Source of the DNA: Marchantia polymorpha subsp. ruderalis
Lineage: Eukaryota; Streptophyta; Marchantiopsida; Marchantiales; Marchantiaceae
Assembly (NCBI GenBank): GCA_037833965.1
Contig: AP031355.1
Location: 23,833,501 to 23,897,500, forward strand
Length of the DNA: 64,000 nt
Direction of reading: 5' to 3'
Position numbers and translations under genes: made by a program. Every line of letters begins with the position of its first letter. Position 1 is the stretch's first letter. The notes under the pieces are model-generated. The model saw only the letters and a program-made list of their open reading frames with translations, was not told where the DNA came from and made no database searches. This document shows positions 33,081 through 46,300 of the stretch, one piece after another.

Positions 33081-36000
33081 AATCATTGGTGCCTACGGTC
33101 ACTTCCGAAATAAATAGGTCAAAATTTTGGGGGCCAAATTACTGCTTTGTAGAGGGACCAGTTTATTTTGTACACTTATTGAATGTAAAACACTGAAGTT
33201 TTTTTTGTTAGACTCAGGTATACTTAATGCTTTCCACCCAACTTAGTCGTTGAAAGCCAATCGGATCTAGAAAAAATCAGTAAATCATAAATGTCTACTC
33301 TCTAAGTCACTTCACTGTAGTATTAAATACAGCTCGCAAAACGTCGTCGAGGGAAAGCGAGGCCCTACAAGTGAACGAACGAATGTACTACGGTAGTTAG
33401 AGAATACGCAGTCGAGTCGTCGACCGCGACCGGGAAACGGGGGTGTCCGACAGACACAGTGCCGGAGGTGAATGCGAATGGGCCCGGAAAGGGGCAAAAG
33501 CGGATCTTTTGTCTTATTACAGGTCAGCATGCACACGGTGCCACCGGTAGGGCGAGGTGGCGATGGGCATCGGACGGGTGGGCGGAGCTGGCATTAACTG
33601 CATGGACGAGGACGTCAGTTGGGGTTCATGAACCCGGCGGGCATCCATAACGGCTGCTCTGGTCTGGTGCGAGTACGGAGATCCGATTGCGATTCGGCCC
33701 ATGATTTGGAATTGCGGCCGCCTACAATCAATATTCGGCTTTCGTCTTCTTCTTCTGCTTTATCTGCTTTTCTCGTTTTGGATACTGTACTTTGTTTTCC
33801 ATCGAATTCTAGTCTGGGCGGACTACATGACGAGTGAGACCACAGTAGTTTTGCAGTCTCGTTTTTATTTATTAAAGTTTTTTTTCCAATTTCCAATCTG
33901 ATTCCATTCTATTTGAATTTAAATCTACAAGAATGATATATCATATATATAAATATAAATATATATATATTGACACTGTGAGATTTTGTTTGGAAAAACT
34001 TATTAGAGTAGTCATTTGTAATCTCTTTCTTTTCATATATTGATAACTAGTTGAAGTTTTATAGAAAACTTAATAAAATATTATTTTTCCAATTGAAAAG
34101 GTTTATATTTTGAAGTTGTAAACCATTATATTTCTGCACATCAGAGTATATACACATAAAAGAGCCAAATTTTACCTTTGTTCACTTTGTGTTAGCTCTA
34201 CTTTCACATTCTCTATCTACTTTTCTGTGCAATTCATTATGAAGCATTAGTGATGTTTCATATTTTCTTTGTATAGCAAGTATTCAAAATCTAACTGGGA
34301 AGTATTATGATTTTATTTTTGATATGTATACATAAAAAATCATCACATCAACATCTTTCACTTTAAAATAAAAATTTACATCATTGAAATTAGTAATAAA
34401 TTGAGATGGATCCACATCACAACAGTGATTAAAACATAATTAGACAAGAGTTGCTTCATCAAAATTACTCAATTGACAATACAACAATATATTAATTTTT
34501 TCTTCTTATTTGTATAATAGTGAGATCTGTGTTGCATTAATAATTATTACATTGAAAAATATAAAATTTATTTTTTTGAATATAAAAATTTCAGTAAATT
34601 TTTTTATATGTAGATCAATCAAATTAAAATGAATCATAACTCAATTATTTGAAGCAAATCATAAATATTGCATATAAGCGCCAATGTTATAAAGCTTCAA
34701 ATTTATACTATTATAAATCAATATTCTTTTTGAAATCTTAGCTTCATTCATGAAAAAAGTTTTGAAGAGATTTAACAACCATAAATTTATTGATTTTGAA
34801 TTCTATTCACACATACATGATTATATTCAAGAATGATGTATGATAATACTTGAATTTGCTCCAAGGCAAATGATAAGATTAATAATTTAACATATTTTCT
34901 TGAAATTATTGTATTATTTGCATGAAAGAAAATATTTTATTAATTTTATCATTAAATAAATAAATTTAGCTTATTATTTTCAAGTATTATTTATTAAATC
35001 TTTCATGATATTTATAGAATTGTTTTTGGAAAATTTTGGTTCTGTTATATTTTTTAAATTTTAAGATGATTTAACTACGAATATCATATTGCACATGTTA
35101 TAATTGTTTAATTATAAAGTTTGATTTTACAGGAATAATGAAAAAATTCTATCATTAACTTGACAAATTTTGAATAGTTTCAAAACGCAATGAATCATTT
35201 TACTAATGCTTGAATGATTTGGATTAATTTTGTCAGTATTTAATTCCTACATTGATCAAATATGTTTTGTATATGAGTAAATTCTAAATATTTATATTTC
35301 AATACTATGTTGAATTGCTTTTCATATACGATAGATTTAAAATTGTATGAACATTGTCATGACAAATTTTGAATTTGATATATAACAATACTCTCTCAAG
35401 ACCATTAACTTTGGTGCATCAAGCAAAGTAATGGAGTCAACAATCTCCACAAATGGAACTGAATGCAAATTTAGCTTCATGTGTGATTAGTTCTTGGATT
35501 TGTGATATGAATGCAAAATTATGAAACAAGTATATCTCACATGATCAAAAAATGCATGTTTTTCACATGCAACTCTTTTAAAAACTCAAATCTTAGTAAT
35601 TGTTTCTAAGTTCAAATATGAATGTATGAGAAAAATAAAGAAAAAAACTCAAATTTGAATTCATTTTGGAAAAAAATTTTAATCATTTGTCTAGTTGCAT
35701 TATTTATCAATTTTCTAAAGATCTATTCATTAATGTATTGCTTTAATCAACACAGTGAAAACCTATTGAAATACTTTAAGTTTGTACATAGAAGATGAAA
35801 TCAAGTCTATATTCAATAAAGCTAAAAAATTTGGACTAAACAAATATTAGCATGAACTTTCACAAATTTTTTATATTGCATTCAGGTGGATTAAATGGTG
35901 CAGAAATAGATATCTAACCATTGGCACCTGAGCTCTGCAAATGGAGCGACCCTCCCACTTGGTTCACTTGTTAACCCCCTATTCTGCCCTACACAGTCAT

Positions 36001-36460
36001 TGCTCTGCTACCCGCGTATTTTTTCTTGCGATAGCAGTTGTTTTTTTAGTAGGATAAAAGGCTATTCAGTATTGGTAAAAACCAATACTAAATACAAGAC
36101 AAAATAGAAAGTAATATAAAACAAACATAACCAAAGGAATTGTGTCAAATACGTGAAAACACCCGATCCCATTTCTACCTCGATATGTCCCCTTTATTTG
36201 AATACTCACCCAATTGCTTGCATGCTTGATTCTGTTAGAAAAGTATTTTCAATAGGTTATTTTTTTAATACAAAAATTAAAAGTTGAGAACAAGTTTTAT
36301 ACGTTGTTGTCAATCTCTAGTTATTTAAATTAGGTTGTCATCTTATTTGATGAAATTGCCATTTGTTCAACAAGATGTTCATACTAGATTCAATTGAATT
36401 TTACATTTGTGTATCACCTATCGTGACATCAACAGTTAGAATTTCACGCAATAGACACAC
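33081..36460. other. no gene; AT-rich from 33.9 kb
   Basis: The first 0.8 kb has mixed composition and chance frames. From about 33900 the DNA is very AT-rich and unreadable in all frames. A small normal-composition patch at about 35930-36010 shows nothing recognisable. Confidence 0.5.
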
Positions 36461-36467
36461 AAAGTAT

Positions 36468-36481
36468 CACTAGTAGAAAAA
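36468..36481 (+). mobile_element. CACTA-type terminus
   Basis: The sequence CACTAGTAGAAAAA matches the terminal motif of plant CACTA (En/Spm, CMC) DNA transposons and is followed by a GC-containing subterminal stretch. No matching inverted end (TTTTTCTACTAGTG) was seen in the window, so only one end may survive. A weaker, similar start (ACTAGAAAAAC) lies near 43156. Confidence 0.35.
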
Positions 36482-36635
36482 TCTACTCAAAATATGACCG
36501 CGCGATAAGTCTTCTTATCATATCAAATAGTCTTCCAACTCTCGTTGACAAAAAAACCGAGGTTGGAAACTCTAAAACTAGAAGAAAAAATTTGTACTCC
36601 AGATTCTGATTCTCATCGAAGCCATAGTTAAAATA

Positions 36636-36637
<2 letters not shown>

Positions 36638-36672
<35 letters not shown>
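36638..36672. repeat. AT microsatellite
   Basis: A run of about 17 AT dinucleotides next to the downstream end of the copia fossil. Confidence 0.9.
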
Positions 36673-36673
<1 letters not shown>

Positions 36674-36880
36674 CTAAAATGCTAATAAATTCTTCTTGTG
36701 CACCTCATGCAAAACCTGCATAGAAGCACAATTTTCTATAAAATTCTCCAAACGAATAAGTTTGATCAATGCATTAGATGGATAGAATTTACTCTCAATT
36801 TTAACTAGATTAATCATTTTATTAGAAACTCATTCTTTGATAAAGTGATATCTAAGCTTGATGTGCTTCAGTATGTCGTC

Positions 36881-37138
36881 CATCACTTGATCTGCAATAA
36901 GATGTAATCCACTTTGGTATCAGAGTACAGATTGACAACTTCTTATTTAAATTCCATATTAGTGATAAGTTGATTGAATTAAATAGCTTTCTTTGTAACA
37001 TCTCTTGTTCATCACTTGATTTGTAGGAAGATATAATCTACTATGACTATCACAGCGAAGATTGACAACCTCTTGTTTCAATTCCATCTCAGTGATAAGC
37101 TTATGCAAGCAAATAAATTTTTTTGCCGCATCTGTTGC
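36881..37138 (-). repeat. 129-bp tandem duplication in copia RNase H
   Basis: Units start at 36881 and 37010, both with CATCACTTGAT, and share GATTGACAAC and GTGATAAG blocks. The unit falls in the RNase H part of the fossil. The copies have diverged a good deal, so the duplication is old. Confidence 0.65.
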
Positions 37139-37156
37139 AGTTACATACTTAGTTTT

Positions 37157-37335
37157 TGTTGTAGATCAAGCTACGTACTTTCTATAAGACTAATATTCAA
37201 CTTATGTATTCAATTCTGTTGTAGACCAAGCTACATACTTCTGTAATATAAATTTTCAACTAACGCATTCATTTCCATTGTAGACCAAGCTACGTACTTT
37301 TGTAAGATCAATCTCTAACTAATGCATTTACTTCA
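37157..37335 (-). repeat. three copies of a 60-bp unit in copia RNase H
   Basis: Units begin near 37157, 37217 and 37276, each with GTAGA(T/C)CAAGCTAC and TACTT. They lie directly beside the 129-bp duplication, so the RNase H end of this fossil was expanded twice. Confidence 0.7.
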
Positions 37336-40300
37336 AATAGTAAACACATATCTAGTTGTAAAATTACTCTGGTCCAAATTTTTTACATAATCACCATCAA
37401 TGTAATATAACAAGAATTTTAGATTTTCTAACAAACCATTAAATAATAAATCATAATCCTTAGTACTCTTCAAATAATTGAAAATTTATTTAATTGTTTT
37501 CTAGTACAGCTTTTCCTAGATTCAACATGTATCTGCTCATCTTCTCCATCGCTAGAGCAATATCATACTTTATGCACACAGTCAAATACATGAGGCTGGT
37601 CACAACTTTATCACATGAAACACATAACATCTTTACTTTTTTGATAATATCTGTTGGACGTTGAGCTGTAAAAAGTTTGAATTGTGATGCCAAAGTAGTC
37701 CATACTTCTTGAGAGTCTTGCATCTTAAACTTGTCAAGTACACATTGAACATACTTGTCTTAATTCAACTATAGTCACTTTTTCACCCAAGTCATATGAA
37801 TGTTCATTCCTAATATTTTCTTGGATTTATCCAAATACTTCATCTTGAATGCAGATTTGAACTAATTCTTGCATCTATCAACTTTGGATTGGTTTTTTGC
37901 CAAGATAAGTATATTATCCACTTAGAAAACTAGAATTAAAAAAATTAAAGATCTCATTATTCACTTTCTTTATGTTAACACTAATATCATACACACTTCG
38001 TGAAAAATCTTGGGTTTTCATGAACTCATCAAATTGTGCATTTTATTGCATAGAAGCTTGCTTCAATCTATACAACAATATCAACAATCTACAAACTAGC
38101 TTAACTTAATCTTTCTACTCATAGCCAATTGATTTTCTCATATAGATATTCTTCTCTAAAGATTCATCAAAAAATATTTTACTAAATATAAATTAATTCA
38201 TAGAACCACATCCATCTGATTTATAACAAAACTAAATATTGTTGCAAGTTCACGTAACAGACAAATTGCAACATAATTTGTTTAAGTTTTCAACAATTCG
38301 TTATAATCCACACCTTTCTTTTGTGTGAAACCTCTATCCATCAACTTGATTCTTCTTCAGCTTTTACATCCACTTACAATCAATCAAAGTCTAATTTCTT
38401 AATAGTTCCACAAACTTTGAAGTTTTGTTATAAACCCGCAACTGCATCTCACACTTCATAGTAGCAATCTACTCAAACTTATTAATAGAGGCTTAAGCTT
38501 ATCCATAGGAAGAAGACATTTCTTCTTCCAAATCAATGGTATGCCATATTCAGTAACAATATCAAGATCTTAAAAAATGATTGAATCAAACCATAATCCA
38601 TACTTGTCAAGAGCTCTACTATTCTAATTTGATGATCTTCTCGTAGAAAATTCTAGTTGATTCCTATCTTATGGTGTAGATATTTGAATCTCATCAACAA
38701 GAACTTGCTTTTCTGATTCCTTCTATTCAAGAATTTGTTCCATCTATACTAAGCTTCTTTTTGTATCACATCATTAATCACATGATGATCAATTCTTTTT
38801 TCAACAATATCTGTGAGTGAAGATTCATCATTCCAATGCAAGAAAGCCTGAGAAGTTTACTCATCTTTCAATGATTTGAGCATATTGAAATAAACATCCC
38901 TATTGATAATAACTTTTCAGACTGCTAGTTCAAAAAAACTATAATACTTCACATCAGTAGCATATTCAAAAAATGACACTTATGGATATAGAATTTAATT
39001 TTATCATCTTCTTGTTAGATTTGAAAATATAAATCATAAAATCAAAAATTTTCAATTAATCATAATTAATCATCCGTTTGTGATTCAGCTCAATAGCTAT
39101 TAAAAAATTGATTGCACCATAAGGAAAATGATCCACCAAATGCACCTTAGTATAGAAAGTAAAAGTTCAAAATTCATTTGATAAACTTGATTGAATAAAC
39201 ATACTACGTACCTTCTCCAACACTGCTCAATTGAAACTCTCAAAACAACATTCTTTTACGTAATATAAATCGTGATGGAATGATAAGTAATCTCATACTC
39301 TTTGCAGTAACTCCAAATTTTTTTCAAATTATACATTTCATCATTATCATACATAATTATCTCACATTAAGTGCAATCTCAGTCTCAATTTGGACCTTTC
39401 AATTCTTGATGTAAATACCTCGGACTTGTCTATGAAAAAATAAATTCACACAAAATTTTAGTAATCATCAATAAATGACACATAGTAAAGCTATTCAAAG
39501 AATAAAATTTTTGAACACTGTCTCCATTTATACGTATTTAAATAGTTTTTTGAAAATGTGGTATCCAACACCGAAGGCTTAACTATAGTGTTTGTACATG
39601 ATACGATATTTACAAAATTCTAAGTCATCTTAATCAATGCTAGATAACAATTTTTTCTCGCTTAATAGACAAATATATCATACTCATGTGTCATAGCGTA
39701 GAATGCCACATATGAGATATCTCAACTTGATATCTGGTAAAGTTCATTCCCCCATAGATGATAGTGTTCCCTAGCAAGTGCAAATTGTTTTGCTTATGAT
39801 ATCTATAGATAATCATCTCACATACTCCAACCTCAATCGCTTTTTTCTTAGAGATTCATTTGATTCCTTTGAGTCAAACATTTCAAGAATATATCAACTT
39901 TTTACTCATATTAGATATAAATTAAACTTGAGTCAATGTACGGTTAACTACATCAAATATGCAAATTTAAAAAATGGCAAATAAACTAATTCTTACAAAG
40001 TTTATCATTAACCGTAAGACTTAAGTCGTTTGATATTGAAAATATACCAAAAAACTTTCTAAAGTAACAAATGTGATAAGACTAAGCACTATCTAGAAAT
40101 CATACATCACCAACAATCGTTGATGAATTGCATAATACATGCATCTAGCATCAAAGTACATCTTCCAGCAAGTCATGTTAGTCAAAGTCAAAATCTTGAA
40201 TCACATCGGTTAACGAAGTATCATCACCTTTGATTTTCATACGACATTTCTTCTTGACGTAGCCACTCTTGTCACATCTCCAACACATCATCATCTTCAT

Positions 40301-40724
40301 CTCTAAAAATTTATATCTAAACTTGGATCTACTTTCATATTCAAAATGTTTATCATACTTGTCATTTTAACCTCGTGTCAAATTCAATATCGTATTGGAA
40401 AAACAGTACGGAATATATAATATCATCATCTTTTATTGTAAATTATTAATCAACAGAACATTTACAATCTTTTTGTAAATGATTATTTGCCTATCACAAT
40501 GAATTAATACACGCGATAATGACTCATAAGATGTAGATAATAAAAAAATAAAATTAAAAGAATTACTTTCATTAGTGATATACTTTCTAAGATTTTTTTA
40601 ATTGGTAACAAGACCATCAAGTGACATTTCATCTTGAAACTCATCAGCATCAAGAAGTCATATAAACTGTTTGATAGCTCTTTGCAATAAAAACATTGCT
40701 CAAGAGACTCAAGAAAATACACTT

Positions 40725-41109
40725 GTCATATTCATCTACTTGCTTCAAAATTGAAGATTACAGATGAAATATGGCCATGCGCAATGGATGTTTTTCATAT
40801 CGTCATATTCATTTACTTGCTTCAAAATCAAAGATTGCAAATGAAATATGAACATGTACAATGGTTGTTTTTCATATCGTCATATTCATCTACTTGCTTC
40901 AAAATAAAAGATTGCAAATGAAATATGACCATGCTCAATGAATGTTTTTTGTATTGTCATATTCATCGACTTGCTTCAAAATTGAAGATTGCAAATGAAA
41001 TATGACCATGCGCAATGGATGTTTTTCATATCGTCATATTCATCTACTTGCTTCAAAATGAAAGATTGCAAATGAAATATGACCATATTCATTGGATGTC
41101 TTTCATATC
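40725..41109 (-). repeat. five copies of a 77-bp unit in copia gag region
   Basis: Units start at 40725, 40802, 40879, 40956 and 41033, each with GTCATATTCAT and CTTGCTTCAAAA. The spacing is exactly 77 bases, which is not a multiple of three, so the array was not kept as coding DNA. Copies are similar to each other and therefore younger than the element that holds them. Confidence 0.9.
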
Positions 41110-42076
41110 AGGATATAAACTTATATATTTGTGCAATCATTGTTGTATGTGAGTGATTTTGGCCTCAGCATCTTGCCATAATCTTGTCTCTTCCAAAACA
41201 AATAGTCATCTGGTTCGTCTTATTAGAATATGTCATAATTTGGTTTTGCAGAATTTGTGACCATCATCTGGTTATGAAAAAAATTTGAAGTTGTAATTTG
41301 TACGATTTGAATGAAAACTTTTCTTTTTTATTCAATCGCTCACCTCCTTTGTCAGGGATTGAATATCTTAGATCAAAATTTTCTATTGAAATGCAGTAGT
41401 CTATCGATCAAAATATTCCAACAATCAAGAACAATCAAATGTTCTTGATCCAACATCCAATGATACTTTGTCCAACTACAAACAGATGCATGTCTTTTTG
41501 ATTTTCGTGACTGTTCGTCTTCCAACATGATTTGTCTCTCGCAATTGTTTGTCTTTGAAAATTGTTGGTCTACTACAACTTTTTGTCTCCCAAAGCTGTT
41601 CGTATCTGCTAGCTTGACTTCTTGGGCGACAAAGACTTCCATTCTTACGCAAGTCTGCAAGCGCTTGTGATCAAAGTCGGAGTCGTGCTCGTCAACCTAG
41701 AAACCGCGACAAGAGGTTTGCTCTTTCATCTATAGGCGGACAATCACACACATCCAAAGCTCGCTTTGATATCATTTGTTTGAAATTTCCGGCGACAAGA
41801 TCTCAAAGAGGAAAATCAATAGGGACATTTACTAAGAAGAGTAACATACTCCAAATTATCTCTTCACGATAAATAATATGCACACTCTCACCAACATAAC
41901 AACCGACGGCCAAGAGAGAAAACTCTTACCCTAAGAGACGAGTTTTATACTGAGACAAGGATTAATACTAACAATCACTTCTGAATATGAATTAAGAAAT
42001 GAAAAAAAAAAGTTTTTCCTAATGATATGATCTTTAATTCTTATTCATTAAATATAATTTTTTTATTGGAATGCAG

Positions 42077-42215
42077 ATTATCGACGAGTTTGGTTGGTGG
42101 AAGTTTGTTGAACTGGTTCACGGGATCTTCGGAGTCATCAAATAAAGCCGAAGGAGAAACTTCAAAACAAAATGAAGATGCTGATGTATATGATGATGAT
42201 GAAGAATTAGAATAG
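42077..42215 (+). pseudogene. lone terminal-exon-like fragment, unrecognised gene
   Basis: After a pyrimidine tract and acceptor (TGCAG ending at 42076), 46 codons stay open to TAG at 42213-42215. The peptide contains LVGGSLLNWFTGSSES and ends in an acidic tail DDDEELE. This is the look of a genuine last exon in phase 2, with coding-like composition in AT-rich surroundings. I do not recognise the family. Upstream lies the copia fossil. Either the element sits in the last intron of a gene whose earlier exons lie far to the left, or this exon was stranded or carried here. No partner exon was found. Confidence 0.45.
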
Positions 42216-43300
42216 TATAGTAGTTAAAAACAAATGATTAACTTGAAATCCTCTAAGAAAAAGTATTCAATATAATCTTTAGAATGAATAATGAATAATT
42301 AATATTTCTATTATAGCATATTAAAATATTGATAGATTTAATTTTTTTCTTAAAAGTATGAAACAAAATTTATATCATGTCATGAAATTTGAATTTTTTT
42401 TACTAAAATTAAAAGAAACCTACATAAATTATGCCTATAGATAAAGCAAAATCTTTTCAATTACACTTCAGGTTAATTATTCAAATTATTAAAGTTTCTT
42501 TGTTTGAGAATATTTTTTTATTGAAAAAGTAAAAGAATTCATTAAAGATTTTATTTCAACAGATGAAAATAAAAAATAAAAATATTTTTCAACTTATCCA
42601 TCTAAAATTTATTATTACCTATATAATATATGTTATATTATATCATAAACAAACATATACAAAGTTGTTAGTAATAGATTTGGATCTTGTTAGCTAAAGT
42701 TAATATTACTGCGATGAGTAGGACTAAAGTTAATTGAGCACTATATATAACAGTTTGTTTGAAAAGTCATAGTTTAAGTTATCTTGAACTTACTTAAAAA
42801 ATAAACCACCCTACTCCACTTTTTGCTCTTTTTTTTTAATTGTGTTGATGATAAAGTAATAAAGACAAGATAAGAAATTGTACTCATTGGTATAACAACT
42901 TTCATTTATTATTGAGATTATCTCATAATGTAGAGATATAATTAACTAAGGATTTCATCCGATATTTGTGCACTATATCTTTCAATATTGTAATAAAAGG
43001 TATATCTGGACGTTTGAGTCAACCAACACATGTTGTGATTTAAATCAGATATTACACAAGAAAAATAAAATGATTTACTCTTCACATTGGATAAGAAGTC
43101 GAGAGACTCAAGATAATTCCTGCATATGAACCCTAAAGAATTTGAATGCCAGTACTAGAAAAACAATAACTTAGTAAAAAAATTTTTTCTTCAACAATGA
43201 CAGAGACGGAAGTAGATCGTAAACTACAAAAAGTTTGCAAACGATAAAGATGTAATTTTTGTAGGTACTAACTGGGGACCAAAGGTTCAAAAACTCGAAG
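42216..43300. other. AT-rich DNA, no gene seen
   Basis: Very AT-rich, with no readable frame. Near 43156-43290 a sequence resembling CACTA subterminal DNA leads back into normal composition. Confidence 0.45.
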
Positions 43301-46300
43301 TCAAATGTGGGTTCAATCCCCAATTCGTGCAGAAGATACAACGTTGGCGACTATGAGAGATTCACGGTCGCCACTAGGAGACGAGATGAGCAGTAGACAG
43401 CGAATGAAGCTGTCATACCTCGTTGGTCGTGACTGTCTAGAACTTTAGTCGTAGTCACATAGTCAGACGCTGCCTCAGTCTGAGGTTCCACAAATCGCTT
43501 TGCATCTCTTCGAATTCCAAAGATTTCTAGCCGCCGTCATTCATCTGACCCTCGAACTGAATCTGCGTCTGCATCCTTTTCTTTGTCTTCTACGAAGAAG
43601 AGGTGTCTCGCTCCTGTACTTTCGGGCATTGTGAGTCGCTTGCTGCTCATGAATTTGTTGTACCCATAGATGATCCATGTCATTGCATCTTAAGACAGTT
43701 ATCCCGATCCGGATGGTTTAATTTCCGATCTTGGACAAACTTGGGGTACGTCCATGTCTTTGTTCTGGTTGCTTCTGGCGGTGGTGAGCATCACATTCTA
43801 TCCAAAGTAGTCCCCCCTTTTTTCCTCGTGCCATCTGCAATGTCACCAAGTGTAAACAAGACAAAGGTCTTTTGGCTACATTACTTGGTCATCCCCAAAT
43901 CTTAAACAAGTCAAAGGGCTTACGATTGAAAGAAAAGAATCCCTGGATCTTTCCAGGTCTGCCATCGGAGAGACGAGTTTCAGCTATATGGGCCGGTCAA
44001 CTTATCTCCTAAACAATCACCCAACAAAGGCAGAAGCAGCAGGTCCGGAAAGGACGGACAACTTGGACGGGCATGTAACTGTCACCATTTTTTCTGAGAA
44101 CAGTGTCCCCCCCACCCCCAGCACCCCCGCCACCCGCCACCCGCCATCCCCCATCGTTTGAAATTCACGTGTAGTCTAGCTCCAACTACCTTCAATACGA
44201 GGTTTGGTGCGAAGAGTCTGTCACCACGCCCTTGTGTTCGTAATTTATGACTTTCTTTTGCACATTGTTCAGAAAATATGCGTATACTTTCTTCTGCACT
44301 TATTTTATGCTTGTTTCTTTTGCACATTGTTGTTCTGTTATTCTGCGAGCCCCAAGTGCCCATAATTCTGTTTGGGGAATATTCATAACACGTGCGTGAA
44401 AACATTCTATTTTCACAACAGCATAGTAGTGACGGAAGACATAAAGGAGAAGGTCCGGGCTGGAAAGGTTGACATGAATATTCAAATCTGCTTTCTAGAT
44501 TCCGAGAAATGATAGCTCCAGCCAGATTCATCTCGGTTGGCATCGATCAGATTCATAGAAGCATTATTAGATAAAAGTGCTGTAATTCAGGATGCTTGAA
44601 TATTCAGGGGTACGCGAGACTACTGCCCGAGATGTCAGGTACATACCTCTGGTTAAACATCGAGTGCAGTTTGATCCGGAGAGAACACGGTGGCACTTCA
44701 TCTCGACCATGCATTACCTCGATCCCTAAATCAAGGATCAACTTCTTAACTCGGTGAACGTTCTTCGATCCAAGGTTTATAGATTTTTCTATAAACCTCA
44801 TTCATGTGATCGTGACGACTGGAAGGTTCAAACATGAAGGCCATGGATGACAAGTCCGCAGTCTTCTCGAAATGTGGATGCATAGTCTGACGTGAATCAG
44901 GACAGACTTTGAGATGAGGAAGTTGCACAGAGATGCATCGCTCGTTGCTTGAATCTTGTTCACTTACTGAGGCTGCATCCGCTCTAAGGGGTAGATGAGC
45001 TTCAACTGATTCTCACTCCTGTGAACAGTAAGTAAACACTGTACAAGATCTAGAAACTGACAGACGGCGGTCTTGTGCTTGTTACGAACGGCTGGCTGCC
45101 TCTGTGCGTTGCCTGTTCGCCTAGCTTCCACTGCATAGGGTGGAACTGAACAGGTTCGGACGTTCAATGTCCTCGCATCTTTCTAAGTTTAAGCATATGT
45201 CAGCCTGGACACAGTCGCTCTTACAGTAATCCCGGGCACTGCAGTGGTTGGAAGCAGCTGAGGACCAATTCAAGTCAAACAGCAGAAGCTCGGCTGTCCG
45301 AGTGGAGATAAGTATGAGACTCAACACTGTTAGGGAACTGTATTTTAAAGCCAAGAATGCTCTGCCACTGAGACACACTCCCGATAAGTTTTGCGATCCT
45401 CTTGAATTTTCAAATATTCTGCAAGTTATGAATTCATAAACTGTTAGGGAGGTCTCAAGAGACCGAGCAAAAAAAGTACTTGATATCTTTTTTCCCGATT
45501 TTACAATTTCTAAACGACTAGCCCCATCCTACCCACATGGTTCATCCCTGTACGACAAGATAAGATGTTCCCATCCTTTTCGCTAATACTTGGTACTTCG
45601 CTTTTAAATGACTAGCTTCATATCAGACCTATATCACCGTTTGGTTCATCGTGTACGTATGCCGCAAGTCCATTCTCAGCCTCGGTACGGGATCGATGAA
45701 GAAGCCTAGGAGAGAAGGGGACTGTTCGGTACTGTATCTTCCTCTCAATGTCAGTTGATGTGCTAGTGGAAGATACCCCCACTGACTCGAAGATCTCGTT
45801 CTAGATTCACATTTTACGCTCCACCAACAGGTACGGGCAACCATGACGAGAATCTCTGATGGAATATCATCCAACCAGATTCCTTGGCTACACTCCGTGT
45901 TCATCCATGCGAGGAGCACGAGGAGAGTCACGGTCTCAAAAGTTGAAAAGTTTCTGCACTGAATCATGATCGCGGAGGTAAGAGTTGTTGAAGGAACGAA
46001 TTGTCGAAGAGAAGAACTGTAAAGACGGTAGAAGGCCAAGGGAATAAAACGGAAGAAATGTGTTGTGAAGGTGAATAAACGCAGTTTTAAAAAAACTCAG
46101 AGCCCGAAAGGAACGAGGAAAGGAGACACAGAGGCTCGGGCCAAAGCCGACACGTGTCTATTATACAACCAATGGTCGGAAAGCCTGTCTTATGCTGCAT
46201 ACAGTAAATACAAGTGGCGCGCAGAAAGTAGGTCAATGCTCTTCACCTCAGAAGCTGTGATCGAGTACAAAGTAAATTAACAGAAAGGATTGGAAGACCC

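Larger units (their letters stand above)
36690..42000 (-). mobile_element. Ty1/copia retrotransposon fossil
   Basis: A long, heavily broken Ty1/copia element read on the minus strand. In element order: a 5' LTR from about 42000 down to 41777, with a TATA-type motif near 41945; a tRNA-Met-type primer site at about 41759-41774; gag with a CCHC-like zinc knuckle near 40250-40290; an integrase-region remnant at about 39000-40000; reverse transcriptase at about 37500-38200, with the SLMYL...YDIA stretch; and RNase H at about 36780-37480. The upstream LTR border is unsure, and I could not recognise a 3' LTR. Many breaks in all domains and strong AT drift point to an old insertion. It holds three internal tandem duplications, listed separately. 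Confidence 0.85.

Noticed and set aside
40725-41109. Regular array that could suggest a CRISPR
   Set aside because: The units are directly adjacent without unique spacers, the DNA is eukaryotic, and the array lies inside a copia fossil.
28480-42215. The candidate first exons at 28.48 and 32.31 kb and the 42.08-kb exon as one gene
   Set aside because: Both donors are phase 0 while the last exon starts in phase 2, and no middle exon was found. They are listed separately.
43305-43325. tRNA B-box-like GGGTTCAATCCCC
   Set aside because: There is no A box or acceptor stem at the right distance, and the T-arm pairing is imperfect.
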